From CAYPEK01 sp964409645 (GTDB lineage: Bacteria; UBP15; UBA6099), in contig CAYPEK010000025.1 in the NCBI GenBank assembly GCA_964409645.1, positions 1 to 45,770 on the forward strand: DNA of 45,770 bases. Direction: 5' to 3'. The notes under the pieces are model-generated. The model had not been told where the DNA came from, searched no databases, and saw only the letters and a list, made by a program, of their open reading frames with translations. A program made the position numbers and the translations under genes. Shown here one piece after another: positions 42,746 to 45,770 of this stretch. Within the stretch, counting starts at the first letter, position 1, and each line of letters starts with the position of its first letter.

Positions 42746-43017
42746 TTTGCGCGCGGCATCCGACTATCGGATAAAAGGAGGTGCGATCTACAGAAAATGA
42801 GAACGGGCTCAACGGCCCGTCCCGGTCTGTTTTTCGCACTTCATTATGACCAAAACCGGGTCTTGCAGCAGCGCCGCCATGGGGCGGGTCCTTTAGACGG
42901 CGCGTAGGGCCGGAGGAGAGCACAGGGAGAGCGCTTACCCCGCAAGCGCTCTCCCTTTCTCCGCGGCAGGCATCCCAGAAGAACCCGGAAAAAAACCCGA
43001 AAAGGTAGGTTCCCTCA
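42746..43017 (+). other. Structured intergenic region between etfA and the FeS oxidoreductase gene
   Basis: 272 bp with an unusual density of stems: acgggc-tcaacg-gcccgt (42803-42820), cccggt/accggg (about 42821-42858), gcgccg/cggcgc (about 42871-42904) and the strong hairpin at 42924-42956. An AAAGGAGG at about 42774-42781 is not followed by a plausible gene; a 36-codon frame from 42796 starts too far from it. It could be an attenuator or an mRNA-stability element. Confidence 0.5.
42924..42956 (+). terminator. 13-bp hairpin inside the etf operon
   Basis: gggagagcgctt / aagcgctctccc with a 7-nt loop (plus one flanking A-T pair), followed by a short TTTCT. It is strong enough to attenuate transcription between etfA and the FeS oxidoreductase gene; a weak T-tract suggests partial read-through. 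Confidence 0.55.
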
Positions 43018-45081
43018 ATGGAGAACGCTCAGGAAATTATACTTACGCCTTCGGCAAATCCGGTAATCAAGGTACTTTTCATCCTGTTTTTTGCGGCCGC
43101 TCTCGGAATATTCGGACGCCGCGTGCTGTTCCTTTATAAATGCCTCTCTCTCGGCGTGACCGACCCGAAAAAACGTGTCGATAACGTCGCAGAGCGCATC
43201 AAGGGACTCATCATCTTCGTCTTCGGCCAGAAACGCGTTGTCATGTTTCTAGGCGGCCTCGGCCACTTCATCATCTTCTGGGCATTTCTGATGATCGGCT
43301 TCGCCACTCTCGAACTCTGGACGAACGCCATTTTCCCGTCGGTCTCGTTCTGGAAACTCATCCCGGGTTTCCAGCTCCTCGGACTGGTCATCGACATCAT
43401 CAGCCTGCTCTGCATCTGCGCAATAGTGGTGTCGGTCATCCGCCGCATATTCATCAAACCCGTGCGGCTGCAGGGCCCGCTGTCCGGAAAAATCGACGCC
43501 TTCGTCATCCTCTCCCTCATCACGATCCTGATCATCACTTACTACCTGATGGCCGGAATCAGGATCAACGCGGGCGAAATCGCGAACGCGTCAACATGGG
43601 CGCCCGTCTCAAACTGGGTCGCCTCGTTCATGCCCGATCCGCATAAAGCGGCGTCGGCAAAAACTCTGTTCGCAATCTTCTGGTGGATCCACGTCATGGA
43701 CCTGTTCGTCTTCATGTCGTACATCCCCCACTCGAAGCACCTCCACCTGCTCGGCTCCATCCCGAACGTTTTCATGCGCGACCTCGGCCCCACAGGCGCC
43801 ATCAACAAGATGAACCTCGAGGACGAGACGCTCGAAACCTTCGGCGTAAACGCCGTTGAGCAGTTCACGTGGAAACAGCTCGTTGACAGCTTCGCCTGCA
43901 CAGAGTGCGGTCGCTGTCAGGAACAGTGCCCGGCGTACAACACCGAGAAGCCGCTGTCCCCCAAGAGCCTCATCCACGAGCTAAAAGAGCACCTGTTCGA
44001 GCGCGGCGCAGTCCTCATCAAAGAGGGCAAGCCCAACGCGGAAAAGCTCGAAGAGCTGAAGGAAAAATACGAGATCCTCACCAAAAACATGATCGGCGAC
44101 GTGTTCAGCGAAGACGTCATCTGGTCCTGCACGTCCTGTCAGGCCTGCCAGACATGCTGCCCGGTGTGGATCGAGCACGTGCAGCTTATCATGGACATGA
44201 GACGCTACCTCGTACTCACCGAATCCAAGATGAGCTCAGAAGTGCAGCTCACACTCAAGAACATGGAAAAGAACTCGAACCCGTGGGGCATCGGCCAGCA
44301 CAAGCGCGCCGAATGGGCCGCGGAACTCGAGATACAGACGTTCGCCGAAAACCCGGAAGCGGAATATCTCCTCTACCTCGGCTGCTCGGCGTCGCTCGAC
44401 GAGGAAAACAAAGCCATCGCGCAGAGCACGGCGAAGATACTCAAAGCCGCCGGCGTCAGCTTCGCGATCCTCGGCGAAGAGGAAATGTGCTGCGGCGAAA
44501 CCGCGCGGCGCATCGGCAACGAATACCTCTCGGCGGCCATGATGGAAGGCAACGTCGAAATATTCAAAGCATACAACATCAAGAAAATCATCTCCCCGTG
44601 CCCGCACTGCTTCAACACGCTTAAGAACGAATACAAGCAGTACGGCGGCGATTTCGAGGTCTTCCACCACAGCGAGATCATCAACAAACTGCTCTCCGAG
44701 GGGAAGATCAAACTGTCGAAGAAACTCGACCGCGGCCGCATGACAGTCCACGACTCGTGCTACCTCGGCCGCTACAACTTCATCTACGAACAGCCGCGCT
44801 CGATCGTTAACGCAACAACAGGCAGCGCACCGGTCGAGATGAAGAAACACCACGCGCTCAGCTTCTGCTGCGGCGCCGGCGGCGGCCGCATGTGGATGGA
44901 GGAGCTTATCGGACAGCGGATAAACGAAGTTCGCGCCAAGATGGCCGTCGAGGCCGAAGCGAACTCTGTCTGCACAGCGTGCCCGTACTGCCGCACGATG
45001 TTCAGCGACGCGTTCAAGAACCTCGAAAAAGAGGACATCAAGGTTTACGACATCAGCCAGCTTGTAGTCGATGCAATGTGA
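43018..45081 (+). CDS. Membrane-bound heterodisulfide-reductase-type FeS oxidoreductase (Etf:menaquinone oxidoreductase-like)
   Basis: 687 residues. Residues 15-265 hold about five or six transmembrane helices of the NarI/HdrE cytochrome b type, with His residues that could bind haem (GHF, WWIH, HSKHLH). Next come two ferredoxin-type clusters, CTECGRCQEQCP (about 294) and CTSCQACQTCCP (about 370), and two CCG domains (CCGETARR about 491 with CPHC about 528; SCYLGR about 580 with CCGAGGGRMW about 617 and CTACPYC about 651). This is the architecture of the EMO proteins that pass electrons from Etf to menaquinone in syntrophs and Geobacter-like bacteria. Being next to etfBA supports that role. 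Start: GGTAGG before ATG 43018; a 272-bp structured gap follows etfA. Confidence 0.94.
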   Translation: MENAQEIILTPSANPVIKVLFILFFAAALGIFGRRVLFLYKCLSLGVTDPKKRVDNVAERIKGLIIFVFGQKRVVMFLGGLGHFIIFWAFLMIGFATLELWTNAIFPSVSFWKLIPGFQLLGLVIDIISLLCICAIVVSVIRRIFIKPVRLQGPLSGKIDAFVILSLITILIITYYLMAGIRINAGEIANASTWAPVSNWVASFMPDPHKAASAKTLFAIFWWIHVMDLFVFMSYIPHSKHLHLLGSIPNVFMRDLGPTGAINKMNLEDETLETFGVNAVEQFTWKQLVDSFACTECGRCQEQCPAYNTEKPLSPKSLIHELKEHLFERGAVLIKEGKPNAEKLEELKEKYEILTKNMIGDVFSEDVIWSCTSCQACQTCCPVWIEHVQLIMDMRRYLVLTESKMSSEVQLTLKNMEKNSNPWGIGQHKRAEWAAELEIQTFAENPEAEYLLYLGCSASLDEENKAIAQSTAKILKAAGVSFAILGEEEMCCGETARRIGNEYLSAAMMEGNVEIFKAYNIKKIISPCPHCFNTLKNEYKQYGGDFEVFHHSEIINKLLSEGKIKLSKKLDRGRMTVHDSCYLGRYNFIYEQPRSIVNATTGSAPVEMKKHHALSFCCGAGGGRMWMEELIGQRINEVRAKMAVEAEANSVCTACPYCRTMFSDAFKNLEKEDIKVYDISQLVVDAM

Positions 45082-45106
45082 CACGCGCAAGCTGACAAAC
45101 AGCAAT

Positions 45107-45138
45107 CAAAAAGGCGGGCCGCAAAGCCCGCCTTTTTT
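45107..45138. terminator. Strong rho-independent terminator, probably bidirectional
   Basis: ggcgggc-cgcaaa-gcccgcc (45113-45132), a perfect 7-bp GC stem with T6 on the right and an A6 run on the left, so it can end the etf operon and the convergent gene from the right. Confidence 0.92.
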
Positions 45139-45253
45139 GTTTGGTTCCCGTATTTCAATAGCCACAAAATGAACTGAGCTTTCTATTTGATAGTTTTATA
45201 TGTGACGCATGGTAGTTAATAAAAAGCAATCACAACATAATTTTTAAGCCACA

Positions 45254-45770
45254 CTACTTTTTCTTATTTTTTAATTCTTTTAATTTGCTCTTTGTTTTAT
45301 TAAACTCTTCAATCTCATCGTTTAAAGTCTTCACATCTGGTTTCTTTGAAGAATATTCATCGCTATGAGAATGGCCTTCTATGTATCTTGATAGATATTC
45401 ACACTTTTTAATTACTTGTTTTATAATATCTTCATCCCATACAATATCTTTTAATCTTCCAAAACTTATTCTTTCTTCAAATCGAAGTACAACTTCATTA
45501 AACAATTCATAAATAATAAATACTTCATATGTTGTTCTTAAAGCTCCAAATCCTGATTTTAGGAGACTCTCTTGCTCCTGCGGTGTCGCACTTTTCGCTT
45601 TGTTACAGAAATCGATCGCTCTTTTAGGGATTCTATATTCCTTTTCACTACTTGGGCTGTTATTAAGATAAACATATCCCGGTACATCATTATACTCATC
45701 TCTACGAATCCAATGGGCTTGCTGATCTACGTCAAATTCCGACGAATACTTCATTAATAGATAATGAAAG
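45254..45770 (-). CDS. C-terminal part of an AAA_13/RloC-like ATPase (5' end beyond window)
   Basis: The frame stays open past the ATG at 45754 to the window edge (codons for FHYLL precede it), so this is the C-terminal fragment, at least 171 residues, of a larger protein. It has PKRAIDFCNKAKSATPQEQ, GFGALRTTYEVFIIYELFN, VVLRFEERISFGRLKDI and LSRYIEGHSHSDEY, then a Lys-rich tail. That series is familiar from the C-terminus of AAA_13-type AAA ATPases, a group that includes RloC/PrrC-like anticodon nucleases and other defence-associated proteins. The Walker motifs would lie outside the window, so the assignment rests on the tail alone. The gene is much more AT-rich than the etf operon next to it, which suggests horizontal acquisition. 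Confidence 0.6.
   Translation of the reverse strand, partial: FHYLLMKYSSEFDVDQQAHWIRRDEYNDVPGYVYLNNSPSSEKEYRIPKRAIDFCNKAKSATPQEQESLLKSGFGALRTTYEVFIIYELFNEVVLRFEERISFGRLKDIVWDEDIIKQVIKKCEYLSRYIEGHSHSDEYSSKKPDVKTLNDEIEEFNKTKSKLKELKNKKK

Noticed and set aside
42796..42906. A 36-codon frame between etfA and the FeS oxidoreductase gene
   Set aside because: The ribosome site is about 15 nt away, the peptide is Arg/Gly-rich and the frame runs through the hairpins; better explained as structured RNA.

Overview
The window reads as chromosomal DNA of an uncultivated, flagellated, Gram-negative bacterium with an anaerobic or syntrophic style of energy metabolism. The evidence is an outer-membrane beta-barrel protein ending in an aromatic residue, long secreted proteins with Sec signals, a flagellin behind a textbook sigma-28 promoter, and an etfB-etfA-FeS oxidoreductase operon of the kind that links acyl-CoA dehydrogenation to menaquinone. 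The coding DNA is GC-rich. No gene allows a phylum to be named from sequence alone; deltaproteobacterial lineages and several candidate phyla carry this combination.

Left half (1-26052, all minus strand). Five consecutive genes encode exported proteins. In transcription order they are: a 3,684-residue fibronectin type III (FN3) repeat protein; a ~1,415-residue all-beta repeat protein; a ~704-residue protein with five FN3 domains; a ~713-residue outer-membrane beta-barrel; and a protein (more than 1,905 residues, cut by the left edge) with a seven-repeat FG-GAP/VCBS propeller followed by at least 13 FN3 domains. The 3,684-residue protein has a hierarchical repeat: a block of five distinct FN3 domains (A-B-C-D-E, about 505 residues) repeated four times. 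Its C-terminal region shares signatures with the next gene's product. The cluster looks like a multi-component cell-surface or extracellular-matrix apparatus, and is the best candidate here for an undescribed system.

Middle (26053-33830, mostly plus strand). An AT-rich divergent intergenic region separates the giant gene from a Cys-rich exported protein of unknown function. A tRNA-Val(UAC) gene with its own promoter lies on the minus strand. A TetR-family regulator follows, with two near-identical palindromic operators around its promoter. Downstream in the same direction are a cytoplasmic PQQ-type beta-propeller protein, a 58-codon ORF, an exported alpha/beta hydrolase and a cytidylate-kinase-like protein ending at a hairpin terminator.

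Right half (33986-45770). On the minus strand are an exported neutral-ceramidase-like protein and a very large flagellin. In the flagellin about 850 residues of beta modules, calcium-binding-type repeats and PD40 propeller blades are inserted between the conserved N- and C-terminal regions. Its gene has a perfect sigma-28 promoter about 470 nt upstream, and the long leader contains three consecutive hairpins that display GGA in the loop. On the plus strand, a sigma-70-type promoter leads into etfB (TTG start), etfA and a membrane-bound heterodisulfide-reductase-type FeS oxidoreductase, ended by a strong terminator. An AT-rich gene cut by the right edge resembles the C-terminus of AAA_13/RloC-like ATPases and may mark the start of a defence or horizontally acquired region.
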